DNA from: Rhodohalobacter halophilus
GTDB taxonomy: Bacteria; Bacteroidota; Rhodothermia; Balneolales; Balneolaceae
Assembly: GCF_001715195.1 (NCBI RefSeq)
Contig: NZ_MDWE01000002.1
Span: forward strand, 1-64,000
DNA length: 64,000 bases
Direction: 5' to 3'
The stretch's first letter is position 1; the number at the start of each line of letters is the position of its first letter. Positions 46,001 through 54,439 of the stretch are shown here, one piece after another. The position numbers and the translations under genes are program-made. Under the pieces are notes generated by a model, which saw only the letters and a list, made by a program, of their open reading frames with translations, ran no database searches and was not told the origin of the DNA.

Positions 46001-46254
46001 CGTCCTTCCTGGGAGACCGACCGAATCCGTTCTACATTCCGCAACCGGGTAGCCACTGACTCCACCCTGCGGGTAATCTCCTGCTCCATCACTTCCGGTG
46101 AGGTGCTGCCCCAGCCGTAGCTCACTGTAACCGACGGCAGCCGAAGCTCCGGGGCCATCTCCATAGGAATGTTCATCCACGCAACAATCCCTACCACAGC
46201 AATAAGCATGTAGCTAAGCGAGATGAAATATTTTCGACGGAAGATTTCGCGCAT
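43081..46254 (-). CDS. RND efflux permease, first of two
   Basis: 1057 aa, full length for the AcrB/MdtB superfamily. Has the N-terminal TM1 (YFISLSYMLIAVVGIVAW), the docking/porter domain, the TM4 motif LTLAGLTVALGMIIDNAVVVFEQ, and the second-half repeat VGVVVNNSILLIHEK. The TM4 acidic pair DD of AcrB is Asp-Asn here. The proton-driven trimer would export drugs, lipids or peptides with the HlyD-type adaptor and a TolC-like channel, which is not in the window. The C-terminus runs into a short repeat (last residues SRSNRGD). Separated from the adaptor by repeats and a DUF559 gene. Confidence 0.92.
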   Translation of the reverse strand: MREIFRRKYFISLSYMLIAVVGIVAWMNIPMEMAPELRLPSVTVSYGWGSTSPEVMEQEITRRVESVATRLRNVERIRSVSQEGRSSTTITFEQNTPVEYRVLELQEYLYGLQDEFPPQVRQPNISRSIPQELQEQETFMAWSISGERSSRELYRFAMQQIRLPLLGFEGLADIDIQGAEDPALTVRFDTRILEQYGFNSDQILMQIRDRLTWRSSGFIEQSHNRLSMLIPPQFESVEDIRKMKITVPNSSRQVVLGDIARVEIEDYPVKSLKRLNGKPALTMIFVRESGSDAMKLGEQMRSEMERIQSVLPDDITIQLERDSTEDLREQFGDLQYQSAFSLLFVFVILMLFIRRFRAPFVILGSIVFSLMMSLSILFFIDYTLNVLTLAGLTVALGMIIDNAVVVFEQLNPKLPSGRDERIEHVRKELPYTLVPVFGSTLTTVGIFIPLFFAMEELQLFLVPLAVALTLTLMCSVLIALTWIPYSLIWLVPSAIKKEEKSLKKKVSRWIDRMLHRTFYWRHKFRWVFYIGLLALFGIPLFAIEEPDWDDTNWPEITRTYFDNRSEIDPKIGGLTYKFFNETYFGTPWGRRQQERIFINIRTPQGTPLDEINKMARSFELLAIPYAEAFEYFETDISEYSGARLQFIIKDEYLFENEPYQYYGEAIYLASQTGNSGISVSGLGDGHSTGFGGGVSGQRITLHGFSYDELLLLAEDIAARMKRNPRVQEVDIHSVGWGANDLFQYVLNLDEELMAMKDLDRRSVLDAIQLDVNPTNIRGQVELEGERMYLIGANIAQTQYEEDFLEQARRSNNRLFKINEIADLTRERTMNQIIREDQSYSRTLRVDFLGPPRLANNFIESVLDEVPVPVGASIQFGGGFFSWGQSDQFDNYLLLFLLTILSVWMIVSALLESWKDPLVVLLAIPLSLIGVMAGALWHDINFDQGAIAGTLLAVGVVVNNSILLIHEKQRCRSLNIHGLRSWVRVYRNKMRTVMITSLTTMGGLVPLILFGSNDFWTDLAVVVIWGLGTSLTLILLLMGVWEKDKKQVSPQSRSNRGD

Positions 46255-46311
46255 ATTATTAGGTGAAAAGGCAAAAGTGAAAAATTACATCAACCTGTTT
46301 CAGGCACCAAC

Positions 46312-46548
46312 ACTCCCCTCTTTTTTAAGGAGGGGCTGGGGGTGGTTCAATCAATCATTTCCATTCTGTTCGATTTTAAATTCATAGGCACGGTCGTTTT
46401 GATTTTTTAAACATTTATCTGAGAATTGGCTTTTTTAAGTATTCACGATTTATCCAAATATCTTACTGTAAAATCATAACTCATCTATCTGATTCAAATC
46501 CTCTACACTCAACCACCCCTTAATCCCCTCCTTGCGAAGGAGGGGGAA
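46312..46548. mobile_element. Miniature hairpin-bounded element with a DUF559 3'-end relic
   Basis: Left hairpin ACTCCCCTCTTTTTTAAGGA onward (46312-46349, ending GGGGGTGGTTCA) and right hairpin AACCACCCCTTAATCCCCTC onward (46511-46548) are inverted copies of one another. Between them, TTTTAAATTCATAGGCACGG matches the last codons of the DUF559 genes, with the rest of the gene missing. Length 237 bp. Confidence 0.75.
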
Positions 46549-46772
46549 ATGATTTAATCAAACATCACCAAGTAATTCAAGGTTAAATTCTTAGGCACAG
46601 TCATTAGTAAATCACGTTTATTTTGATTTATAAGAGTTATTCATTCGTTTCAAAAATCAAATAGCTAATCCGTTATCAATAAATTTTGATGCTGAATATT
46701 CGTAAATCACAGTGTTAAATAAAGTTTTGCGCACTCAACCACCCCTTAATCCCCTCCTTGCGAAGGAGGGGA
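46549..46772. mobile_element. Second miniature DUF559-derived unit
   Basis: Starts at the right hairpin of the previous unit and ends with another right-type hairpin (46737-46772). Inside, GGTTAAATTCTTAGGCACAG near 46580 is again a relic of the DUF559 3' end, followed by an AATCACGTTTATTTTGATT stretch shared with sister units. Confidence 0.65.
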
Positions 46773-46782
46773 AATGGTTCAA

Positions 46783-47178
46783 TCAATAATCTTCATTTAC
46801 CTCAATCTTAAATTTACTGGCACGGTTTTTAAATACATCTTCCAAATAGAGAATGGTACTTTCGTAATCCTCTTCAAAATCAAGATTCTTAATCCTGACC
46901 AGTTTAATTCCTTCAGCTTTCAGTAATCGATCTTTTTCCAAGTCTTTCTTCACCTTCTCATGATAGTGATGGACATCACCATCAATTTCAATGGCCAGTT
47001 TTAGTTGTGGACAGTAAAAATCAATAATATAGTTTTCGATTCCGTGCTGACGTCTAACTTTAAACCCAAACATCTTTTTTCCCTTCAGCTCATTCCATAG
47101 CCGCACTTCCCACTTCGTCATGTGACCACGAAGGTACTGACGCTGCTTCTTGGTTTTCTTTGGATTTAACTTTGTCAT
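46783..47178 (-). CDS. DUF559 (Vsr-like) endonuclease-domain protein, copy 1
   Basis: 131 aa. After a basic start comes HMTKWEVRLWNELKGKKMFGFKVRRQ, then the core YIIDFYCPQLKLAIEIDGDVHH (about 53-75) and IKLVRIKNLDFEEDYESTI. Asp, Glu-x-Asp and downstream acidic residues fit the PD-(D/E)XK/Vsr fold of DUF559. The gene lies between two hairpins in inverted orientation (46737-46772 and 47210-47245), making a unit of about 509 bp. About 85 percent identical to copy 2 at 48794. Possible role: nuclease for movement of the element. Confidence 0.85.
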   Translation of the reverse strand: MTKLNPKKTKKQRQYLRGHMTKWEVRLWNELKGKKMFGFKVRRQHGIENYIIDFYCPQLKLAIEIDGDVHHYHEKVKKDLEKDRLLKAEGIKLVRIKNLDFEEDYESTILYLEDVFKNRASKFKIEVNEDY

Positions 47179-47209
47179 TGAATCAGACTATATCGCTTTT
47201 TTTAAGTTT

Positions 47210-47368
47210 CTCCCCTCCTTTTTAAGGAGGGGTTAGGGGTGGTTTAATCAATATTTTTCAATCATTTTAATTTTAAATTCTTTGGCACAGTCTTTGATAA
47301 ATCACAATTTCAAATAGAGTACTCAACACTCAACCACCCCTTAATCCCCTCCTTGCGAAGGAGGGGAA
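47210..47368. mobile_element. Miniature DUF559-derived unit, 159 bp
   Basis: Left hairpin CTCCCCTCCTTTTTAAGGAG onward (47210-47245), relic TTTTAAATTCTTTGGCACAG near 47270, then right hairpin (47331-47368). Shares its left hairpin with DUF559 copy 1. It is the shortest unit. Confidence 0.75.
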
Positions 47369-47404
47369 TTCTCGCCTATAGTTTAATATCCAGCTTTAAA
47401 CGCC

Positions 47405-48514
47405 TCACTCATCAACCTCCTCTCTTACAATCTGCCCGGACATTCGGGGGCGAACGGGTTGAAGGTGGCTGATGGCGAAGTGCCGGTCCACGGCAATGGT
47501 GTCGCCCGGTGCAACATCTTCGTGGTTGATGATGGCCCAGTCGGCCGTGGCGTATTCAGGATCTACGTAGACCCACTCCACTATTTCTCCATTCAGCTTA
47601 AACAGCAAGGTTCGACCGCCGTCCCGTTCCAGAATTGCGGATCTCGGCACCCGGGCAATTCCGGTATGCGACTCCACCCGTATCCGTCCCTCAACGGTCA
47701 TTCCCGGACGCAGTATCCGGTCCGGGTTTTCCAGTTCTACCACAATCTGCCCGGTTTTACTTTCCGAGTCCACCACAGGAGAGAGGGACCGAATCACTCC
47801 CTCTTTTCTCTCACCGGATGGAGTGGTCAGCTCGGCAACCATTCCGGTATTCAGGCGATTCAGCTCCGATTCCAGCACATCAAACCGAATTAATACCGTG
47901 GTGTCGTCAATCAGCCTGCCCAGTTCACTTCCCGAACTGATATAGGCGCCGGTGGTGATCCGTTCCTGTACGGAGAGCTCTCCTTCAAACGGAGCTTTTA
48001 TTGTGGTATATGAAAGATCCAATTCAGCACGCTCCAGAGCCAGTTCCGCTGCGGCCAGACCCGTGGTAATTCGCACCAGCCGTTCGACATTTCCGGATTG
48101 ATTCCCGCTGTCTCCATTTCTGATCTGACGCTGCCCCATCTCTATATTATAGGCCGATAGTGCCGTTTCGTACTCATTTTCTGCCTGACTCAGCTGATAC
48201 CTCCACTCCTGGTCGTCGAACTCCAGAATGGTTCCTCCCGCGTCAACCCGGTTCCCGTCTTCTAACTGGCTTTCGGTTACAAAGCCGCTGATTCTCGGCC
48301 GGATGGAAATTTCACGAATCGGTTCCACCACACCCTGGCTTTGAATGTAGATATGAAGCGGATCATCATCCGCAATCGTAAACACCACATCCGGGCGGAT
48401 CTCCACATCATCCGGCCTCTCCGGCCGCTCACGCTCTTCGGAGGAGGTGCAGGCGGGAAATATTACTATTATCATGAATATTGATAATAAGGTAACAGTA
48501 TGCTGAATTTTCAT
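47405..48514 (-). CDS. RND efflux periplasmic adaptor (HlyD/MFP lipoprotein)
   Basis: I choose the ATG at 48514 (369 aa); a GTG at 48538 would fall inside a hairpin repeat. Signal peptide with lipobox VIFPACTS. The barrel-sandwich half motifs are SIRPRISGFVTESQLEDGNRVDAGG and LDLSYTTIKAPFEGELSVQERITTG, flanking a short helical hairpin (about 105-155); then beta-barrel GMVAELTTPSGERKEG and RPGMTVEGRIRVES. It bridges inner-membrane RND permeases and an outer-membrane channel. It lies between two permease genes but is cut off from each by DUF559 and repeat DNA. Confidence 0.9.
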   Translation of the reverse strand: MKIQHTVTLLSIFMIIVIFPACTSSEERERPERPDDVEIRPDVVFTIADDDPLHIYIQSQGVVEPIREISIRPRISGFVTESQLEDGNRVDAGGTILEFDDQEWRYQLSQAENEYETALSAYNIEMGQRQIRNGDSGNQSGNVERLVRITTGLAAAELALERAELDLSYTTIKAPFEGELSVQERITTGAYISSGSELGRLIDDTTVLIRFDVLESELNRLNTGMVAELTTPSGERKEGVIRSLSPVVDSESKTGQIVVELENPDRILRPGMTVEGRIRVESHTGIARVPRSAILERDGGRTLLFKLNGEIVEWVYVDPEYATADWAIINHEDVAPGDTIAVDRHFAISHLQPVRPRMSGQIVREEVDE

Positions 48515-48536
48515 AATACGAGTTTGTTTGGTTAAC

Positions 48537-48782
48537 ACTCCCCTCCTTATTAAGGAGGGGCCAGGGGTGGTTCAGATAAATATCTAAATTCAATTCAAAT
48601 TTAAATTCTTTGGCACGATCTTTAAGAAATCGCGCTGTTTTTTAAGTAGTTCATTTGCGATTTAGCTTGTTTATTTGTTTACGCTTATCCAAAGATCTCA
48701 CTGTTAAATAATTACTCAATATTCTGAATCTAATCCTCTGCACTCAACCACCCCTTAATCCCCTCCTTGCGAAGGAGGGGAA
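48537..48782. mobile_element. Miniature DUF559-derived unit, 246 bp
   Basis: Left hairpin CTCCCCTCCTTATTAAGGAG onward (48537-48573), relic TTTAAATTCTTTGGCACGAT near 48605, and right hairpin (48745-48782). It directly abuts the start region of the adaptor gene on one side and DUF559 copy 2 on the other. Confidence 0.75.
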
Positions 48783-48793
48783 GGATGGCTCCA

Positions 48794-49189
48794 TCAATAA
48801 GCTTCATTTATCTCAATATTAAATTCTTTTGCACGCTCTTTAAAAACATCTTCCAAATAGATAATCGTGCTCTCATAATCCTCTTCAAAGTCCAAATTCT
48901 TTATTCTGATAATTTCAATTCCTTCATTTTTCAATAACAGATCTTTTTTCAAGTCTTTTTCCGCTTTCTCTTTAAAATGATGAACGTCACCGTCTATCTC
49001 TATGGCCAATCTCAATTCCGGGCAGTAGAAATCAACTATATAGTTTCCAATGCCATGCTGTCTCCTCACTTTAAACCCAAACATCTTTTTACCCTTCAGC
49101 TCATTCCACAAACGTACTTCCCACTTCGTCATGTGACCGCGAAGATACTGACGCTGCTTCTTTGTCTTTTTTGGATTTAGCTTAGTCAT
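48794..49189 (-). CDS. DUF559 (Vsr-like) endonuclease-domain protein, copy 2
   Basis: 131 aa, same length as copy 1 and identical over the first 47 residues. Changes cluster in the second half (for example KEKAEKDLKKDLLLKNEGIE). The predicted catalytic stretch YIVDFYCPELRLAIEIDGDVHH is kept, so selection probably still acts on the active site. It lies between a right hairpin (48745-48782) and a left hairpin (49242-49281), a unit of about 537 bp, the same arrangement as copy 1. Confidence 0.85.
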   Translation of the reverse strand: MTKLNPKKTKKQRQYLRGHMTKWEVRLWNELKGKKMFGFKVRRQHGIGNYIVDFYCPELRLAIEIDGDVHHFKEKAEKDLKKDLLLKNEGIEIIRIKNLDFEEDYESTIIYLEDVFKERAKEFNIEINEAY

Positions 49190-49241
49190 GTCATTACACG
49201 GAATCGATTTATTTTAAAAGTAAAGTGCTGAAATACCAATG

Positions 49242-49497
49242 ACTCCCCTCCTTTTTAAGGATGGGGCTGGGGGTGGTTCAAACATATCTCATCATGTACT
49301 TCAATCTTAAACTCACTAGCACGGTCTTTAATAAATCACGATTGTTTTGATTTTTTAAACGTCTATCTGCGTTTTGAATTGGTTATGAGTTCACAATTTA
49401 TCTAAACCATCTTACTGTTTTATCATTACTCAAAATTCTGAAACAAATCTTTTGTACTCAACCACCCCTTAATCCCCTCCTTGCGAAGGAGGGGAAT
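49242..49497. mobile_element. Miniature DUF559-derived unit, 256 bp
   Basis: Left hairpin GACTCCCCTCCTTTTTAAGG onward (49242-49281), relic CTTAAACTCACTAGCACGGT near 49307 and AATCACGATTGTTTTGATTT, then right hairpin (49460-49497). It lies 18 bp from the end of the second RND permease gene, so its hairpin may also end that transcript. Confidence 0.75.
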
Positions 49498-49514
49498 TCA
49501 ATATCAAAACCTTC

Positions 49515-52500
49515 TCACGATTCACTTTTTACTTTTTCCTTCTCACTTCCAATGCCCCCTTCCATCCAGCCAAAAATGACCGGAATCAAATAGAGGGTTA
49601 AAATGGTGCTGGTGATCATCCCGCCCATCAGGGCCAGGGCGAGTGACTGCCTGAAGGCGTAGCCCTCGCCGAAGGGGATCAGCATGGGAACAAGGCCTAA
49701 AATGGTTGTCACACTGGTCATCACGACGGGACGGAACCGGTGCTTGCCGGCCAGTTCAATCGCCTTACGGAGATCTCCGGTATCGGCCAGGTATCGTCGC
49801 ATAAAATCTACTTTCAATATGGAGTCATTCACGGCAATTCCGGTCAGAATCAACACCCCCATGAACGACATCGCATTGAGCCCGGTGCCGGTAACCCACA
49901 TGATCAGCAGCGAGCCCACCCAGGCAAACGGCACAGCCAGGATAATGATCAGCGGATATTTCAGGTTTTCGAACTGAACCGACAGGATGATATAGATAAT
50001 CAGGATACTGAGCAGCAGCAGTTTGCCCATATCCAGCATCAGTCCCTGCACCATCAGCGCATTCCCGGCCACCTGCACCTCCTGACCGGTCGACTGCATA
50101 AAATCCCGCATGGTGTCCATCGTCTTCCCGCGATTCCACCACCAGTCCGCCAGATCCCAGTTCGCGACAAAACTGAGTACAGGTGTCTGATCCACCCGTT
50201 CAAGCTGCTCCAGTTCGGCGGCCCGCTCAATCTCGGCGATATAGCTGAGTGGAATTTCCCGGCTTCCCATTCTCAGGGTGATCTCCTCCGGTGCATAAAT
50301 CTGAGACTGACTTCCCATCAATCGGATGGCGATCCGTTCATCCTCCCGGCTCCAGTCGGTCACAAAACTGCCGCGTGTGATCGACTCCAGGTATCGAATG
50401 ACATCCTGTTCCAGTATTCCGAGCTGCAGCATCCGGTCTGTTCGAAATCTCAGATTCCAGGTATCCACCTCCTGCTCATACTGTTTGCGAAACTCAACGG
50501 GCATACCCGCTTCATTTAATCTATTCTTCAATTCGGCAGACATGCGCTCACTTTCTGCACGATTCATTCCAATCATCCGGAACAGTACGGGCGGCTGATC
50601 CGCCCCAATCAGCGCGCTCCAGCTTTGGGTGGATGCCACCCGTTCCACCGACCATCCCGGAAAATCCAGATCAAACTGCTCCATCCTCTCTCTTACCCTG
50701 TCCGCTTCGTTTTGACCGTTAACCGGCACAGAAACGGTAAACTTATTCAGGCCTTCGCGGGCCAGGTTGGCAAGATTCGACTGATCGGTAAAACCGCCCT
50801 CAACCTGAATATTTTCTCCACCCAGGCCGTCAGACTGTAGCCGGACCCGAAGCGCATCCGCAGCCTGCATGGTGGAAGTAAGCGATGTGTTCCCCGGCAG
50901 CTGCACGCGGTAGGTAACCAGGGACGGCTCATCTTCAGGAAGCATATTTTTGGGAACCACCATAAACGCATAGACAGAAACAGCGATCAAAACCGTGGCC
51001 AGGGCCACTACGGGAGCGGGACGTTTCAGCACGCTCTGCAGGGTCGACTCATAACGATCCAGCAGTTTATTGAAAAAGGGTCTTGTATTTAGCTGACCGT
51101 CACCCTCGTTATCCAGGTTTTTCCCGGCTCTGCGTTCCAGAATCTGAACCACCAGAACCGGCAGAATAATGAGCGCTACAAACAGGGAAGCCAGCAGACT
51201 GATCGAAAGCGTATAGGCCTGATCCTGGAAAAAAGCTCCCTCAAATCCGCCCAGAAAAATCAGGGGCAGAAAAACGGATATGGTTGTAAACGTGGAGGCC
51301 GTGACCGCAAGGGCGATCTCCTTGGTTCCGGCTCTTGCCGCATGGTTTACCGACTTTGTGAGCGGCATGTGCCGGTTGATGTTCTCGAGCACCACAATCG
51401 CGTTATCCAGCAGCAGCCCGATCCCCAGGGTGAGTCCGCTCAACGATACAATGTTGAGCTGAATCCCGGAGATGAACATCACAAAGAAGGTGATAAAGAT
51501 AGAGACGGGAATGGCCACCCCGACTGTAAAGGGTGTGCGAACATCATTCAGAAAAGTAAACAAAACAAAAAAGGCAAGTACTCCTCCGAAAAGAAGGGTC
51601 TGCAGAAGGTTCGCGACTGCTTTGCGAATAAACGTGGCGTCCTCCCTAAGCACCTCAATGCTGATATTCGGGTAGAGCTCGCGCATCTCCTCCACCAGGG
51701 GCATTAGTGTGTCGTAGACCTCCACGGTGTTGCTTCCATACTCTTTTTTTACCAGAAGGTTGAGTACCCGCTCCCCGTCGAGCGTGGCGAATGAGACCGG
51801 GTCGGTCTCCTGCAGGGAGATCTCCGCAATTTCACCCAGGGTGAGAATCCGCCCCATACCCAGGCGGGTGAGCGGCACATTCTCAAGGTCTTCCAGTTCG
51901 TTAACGCGGCTCTCAATCTTCACCGAATAGCGATACCAGCCATCGCGCAGCTCTCCGCTGGAAGTGAAAATATTGGCATCCCGCACCAGGCTCTGCACCC
52001 GGCTCAGACTCAACCCGTAGCGGTCGATTTCGCGTGGGAGATAGCGGATCTGCACCTCAGGTTCCACTGCACCCACCGATACAACCTGCGCAATGCCCTC
52101 GGCCTGCTCCAGCCTACGCGACAGTACCTGCTCTGCCCAGCGCTTAAGCGCAAGGCGGGTTTCAAACTCTTCGTTGGGGCGATCTTTAGACGTAACGGCA
52201 AGCACGGCAATCGGCTCGTCGGCGGTGGTGTTGAAAATGAGCTGCGGACGCGACGCCTGCTCCGGCATGATGTACTGCACCTGGTCCAGCTTCTCCCTCA
52301 CATTCAGAAATGCGAGATCCATGTTGTGCCCCCACCGGAAATTGAGGTAGATCACGCTCTGCCCCTGTCGTGCAAACCCGTGCACACTGTCGATGCCCGG
52401 AACCGTGCTCAATACCGCTTCCAGGCGCTCATTAATCCGGCCCTCCACCTCTCGCGGCGACGCCCCCTGCCAGTCGGTGCGCACCACCAGGTTGGGAGAG

Positions 52501-52607
52501 TCCACATCGGGAAGCAGATCTACCGAAAGTTCATTCAGTGCCAGGCTGCCGAAGATAAACGCAGCCAGGATCAGGATGATCGCAGTAATGGGACGGTTAA
52601 GCAGCAA
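49515..52607 (-). CDS. RND efflux permease, second of two
   Basis: 1030 aa. Motifs: TM1 region NRPITAIILILAAFIFGSLA, porter DSPNLVVRTDWQGASPREVE, TM4 LSGLTLGIGLLLDNAIVVLE (single Asp followed by Asn), and TM10-11 MGVLILTGIAVNDSILKVDF. Distinct from the 43081 permease, so the two may form a mixed trimer or work separately with the adaptor. No ATG lies in frame between the upstream TAA (52614-52616) and the first motif; TTG at 52607 is the only likely start, and the usual 10-15 residues before NRPITA are missing. The N-terminus may have been cut by rearrangement (compare 54940-55191). Confidence 0.88.
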   Translation of the reverse strand: MLLNRPITAIILILAAFIFGSLALNELSVDLLPDVDSPNLVVRTDWQGASPREVEGRINERLEAVLSTVPGIDSVHGFARQGQSVIYLNFRWGHNMDLAFLNVREKLDQVQYIMPEQASRPQLIFNTTADEPIAVLAVTSKDRPNEEFETRLALKRWAEQVLSRRLEQAEGIAQVVSVGAVEPEVQIRYLPREIDRYGLSLSRVQSLVRDANIFTSSGELRDGWYRYSVKIESRVNELEDLENVPLTRLGMGRILTLGEIAEISLQETDPVSFATLDGERVLNLLVKKEYGSNTVEVYDTLMPLVEEMRELYPNISIEVLREDATFIRKAVANLLQTLLFGGVLAFFVLFTFLNDVRTPFTVGVAIPVSIFITFFVMFISGIQLNIVSLSGLTLGIGLLLDNAIVVLENINRHMPLTKSVNHAARAGTKEIALAVTASTFTTISVFLPLIFLGGFEGAFFQDQAYTLSISLLASLFVALIILPVLVVQILERRAGKNLDNEGDGQLNTRPFFNKLLDRYESTLQSVLKRPAPVVALATVLIAVSVYAFMVVPKNMLPEDEPSLVTYRVQLPGNTSLTSTMQAADALRVRLQSDGLGGENIQVEGGFTDQSNLANLAREGLNKFTVSVPVNGQNEADRVRERMEQFDLDFPGWSVERVASTQSWSALIGADQPPVLFRMIGMNRAESERMSAELKNRLNEAGMPVEFRKQYEQEVDTWNLRFRTDRMLQLGILEQDVIRYLESITRGSFVTDWSREDERIAIRLMGSQSQIYAPEEITLRMGSREIPLSYIAEIERAAELEQLERVDQTPVLSFVANWDLADWWWNRGKTMDTMRDFMQSTGQEVQVAGNALMVQGLMLDMGKLLLLSILIIYIILSVQFENLKYPLIIILAVPFAWVGSLLIMWVTGTGLNAMSFMGVLILTGIAVNDSILKVDFMRRYLADTGDLRKAIELAGKHRFRPVVMTSVTTILGLVPMLIPFGEGYAFRQSLALALMGGMITSTILTLYLIPVIFGWMEGGIGSEKEKVKSES

Positions 52608-52698
52608 AGAGAGTTAAAATTCGTTAAAAGCTACGAACAGTATAGTTAATGAATTTTATAGATTCAATGAAATAAGTGGGATAGTGTTTTCCCCTTTT

Positions 52699-53142
52699 TT
52701 ATTGATAATCAGAAATCCTATCCCAATTGAGAACTACAGCAATTGCTTCATATCTTTTACTTGTTATTGTAATTGATGAATATTCAAATTCACCAACTTC
52801 GGAAAATTTATAGTTTACAATGAAATAATGATCAGCAACTTTATAAAAAGAATGAAGACGGTCATCTTCTGATAAATTCAAACTCTCTATTAATCTTTCA
52901 CATTCAGTTTGATTTAACTCATTTTTAAGGGCGTTGATTTTAGTGTACGAAGTATGGTCAATATTCATATTATATTGTCTGCGCAAATCTTCTATTGCTC
53001 TTTCACTTTCTAAATATTCATGAAGTACTTCTTCTGCTTTTTCATGATTAGAAGGACATTGGAATCCAATAACTTCAGAATTATCAGGGCCATCTAAAAC
53101 AGCGAAAAATATAAATAGTAATATAGCAGTAATTGTTTTCAT
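52699..53142 (-). CDS. Hypothetical secreted protein
   Basis: 147 aa. N-terminal signal segment MKTITAILLFIFFAVLD, then two Cys (in FQCPS and TECERL) that could form a disulphide. The middle is helical (about 30-95) and the end is beta-rich (HYFIVNYKFSEVGEFEYSSI). No known domain was recognised. It follows the JAB-like lipoprotein gene by 37 bp on the same strand, so the two may be one operon. Confidence 0.5.
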   Translation of the reverse strand: MKTITAILLFIFFAVLDGPDNSEVIGFQCPSNHEKAEEVLHEYLESERAIEDLRRQYNMNIDHTSYTKINALKNELNQTECERLIESLNLSEDDRLHSFYKVADHYFIVNYKFSEVGEFEYSSITITSKRYEAIAVVLNWDRISDYQ

Positions 53143-53179
53143 TGTAAGTTAACTTTTTGTATTGAAAATTATTTTAGAC

Positions 53180-54334
53180 TTAATATCCACACCGATTGAA
53201 TGTTTGGCTATATTGATTAGGATTTGAGGGCTGAATGATCCGAATTTTATCTTTGTCAATTACATACATAGGTATAGAGGGTAAGCTAGGCTCATCATGA
53301 ATTGTCTGCACCAGAGCAGCATCACTACTACTTACACTATTCCCATTATACGCCCCGGCAGGACATTTCGAATCCTCGATTGTATCATTATGCCCATAAG
53401 GGTGAGTATGAATTAGAGCAACAATATTCGATGGGATCGAAGTACCAGGAGCACTAAAATGACACGAGGAAGTTTCCGGTCCGGGCGGTATTTCTTCAAA
53501 TGCATAACCACTACTTGTCGCTGTTACGATGACCATAGTCTCATTTCTTTGATCATGTGCGTAAGGTTCATCATCTGGACCATAGGAATCAAACCATGCC
53601 TGATACATCGCATCTTGAAATGGCACATCGTCCAGATGGGCATTACCTGTATCGCAGGGTTCCAAAAACTCTGGCAATTCTTCATCATTATCGCCTCCTC
53701 CACCATCTCCTGGTGGAGTGCCTCCACCTCCGTCACCATATGGAGGTCCGTCTCCGTTTTCTTCATCTTCACCACCGTCACAAGGTGGAGCAGTGCAAAC
53801 ATACTCTTGCCTTGAATGATCCCATTCCAGCTCACACTCATAGTCACCACAGTCGGACATGATAGTCAGTGTGCTATCGTTGCTCTGCCGATTTGAATGT
53901 TGTGAACCTGAGCGATTGCCGTCAAAAGCTTTTTTAATTAAATTAATCGCATCCTCCGAATCAGGCACTGTACAACCTGCATATCGAATAAGATTACCAT
54001 TAAATTTGTTTTGCTTGTATACAAAGCGAGTAGTTTTCGAACCAGCATTTTCGGTTATTTTATTTGGAAAGATAACCTGCCAGACATGAGCCTCTACACC
54101 TTTGTAGCCATTCTCGCCGCCCCTCCAAATGTAGCATATATATGGATTTTCGCTATTTATTGATCCCTTACCGCCAGGCTTAACCCATTGTAATTGATAG
54201 GCAGAAATTTTAGCTTCTTCCTGAATTGTATTCTTATTAAATAGAGTGAGTTCTTCTTTGAAAGAAGTTGATGGGGTGTCGCAACTCCAAAATACAAAAA
54301 GAAGGAATGTACATACAAGAAAATGCTCTTTCAT
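53180..54334 (-). CDS. Lipoprotein with a C-terminal JAB/DUF4329-like peptidase domain
   Basis: 384 aa. Lipobox VFWSCDT (Cys19). The first half (about 30-165) is a folded region with few clues. A Gly/Asp/Glu/Pro linker (about 185-225) follows. The C-terminal domain has LIHTHPYGHND with a later SVSSSDAAL, giving the His-x-His-Pro...Ser-x2-Asp order of JAB1/MPN+ metalloproteases, also seen in DUF4329. An upstream Glu for zinc-bound water would be expected; several are present but none is certain. Possible cell-surface isopeptidase. Start ATG at 54334. Confidence 0.6.
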   Translation of the reverse strand: MKEHFLVCTFLLFVFWSCDTPSTSFKEELTLFNKNTIQEEAKISAYQLQWVKPGGKGSINSENPYICYIWRGGENGYKGVEAHVWQVIFPNKITENAGSKTTRFVYKQNKFNGNLIRYAGCTVPDSEDAINLIKKAFDGNRSGSQHSNRQSNDSTLTIMSDCGDYECELEWDHSRQEYVCTAPPCDGGEDEENGDGPPYGDGGGGTPPGDGGGGDNDEELPEFLEPCDTGNAHLDDVPFQDAMYQAWFDSYGPDDEPYAHDQRNETMVIVTATSSGYAFEEIPPGPETSSCHFSAPGTSIPSNIVALIHTHPYGHNDTIEDSKCPAGAYNGNSVSSSDAALVQTIHDEPSLPSIPMYVIDKDKIRIIQPSNPNQYSQTFNRCGY

Positions 54335-54439
54335 ATTGAAAGTTAATCTTTAATTGGGTTACTAAACTTTTATAAAAGAGAACCGAATTAAGAAAATGTT
54401 ACAGAAAATCTTACATTTGTTAAGTTTCAATAAAATATT

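Noticed and set aside
44983-46059. 358-codon plus-strand ORF opposite the RND permease
   Set aside because: Long only because of codon bias on the real strand; the permease motifs are unambiguous.
46312-49497. CRISPR array
   Set aside because: Repeats are few, unevenly spaced, inverted and separated by genes; they are hairpin elements, and no cas gene is present.
49740-50519. 259-codon plus-strand ORF opposite the second permease
   Set aside because: Composition (Gln, His, Arg rich) is typical of an antisense shadow, with no domain.
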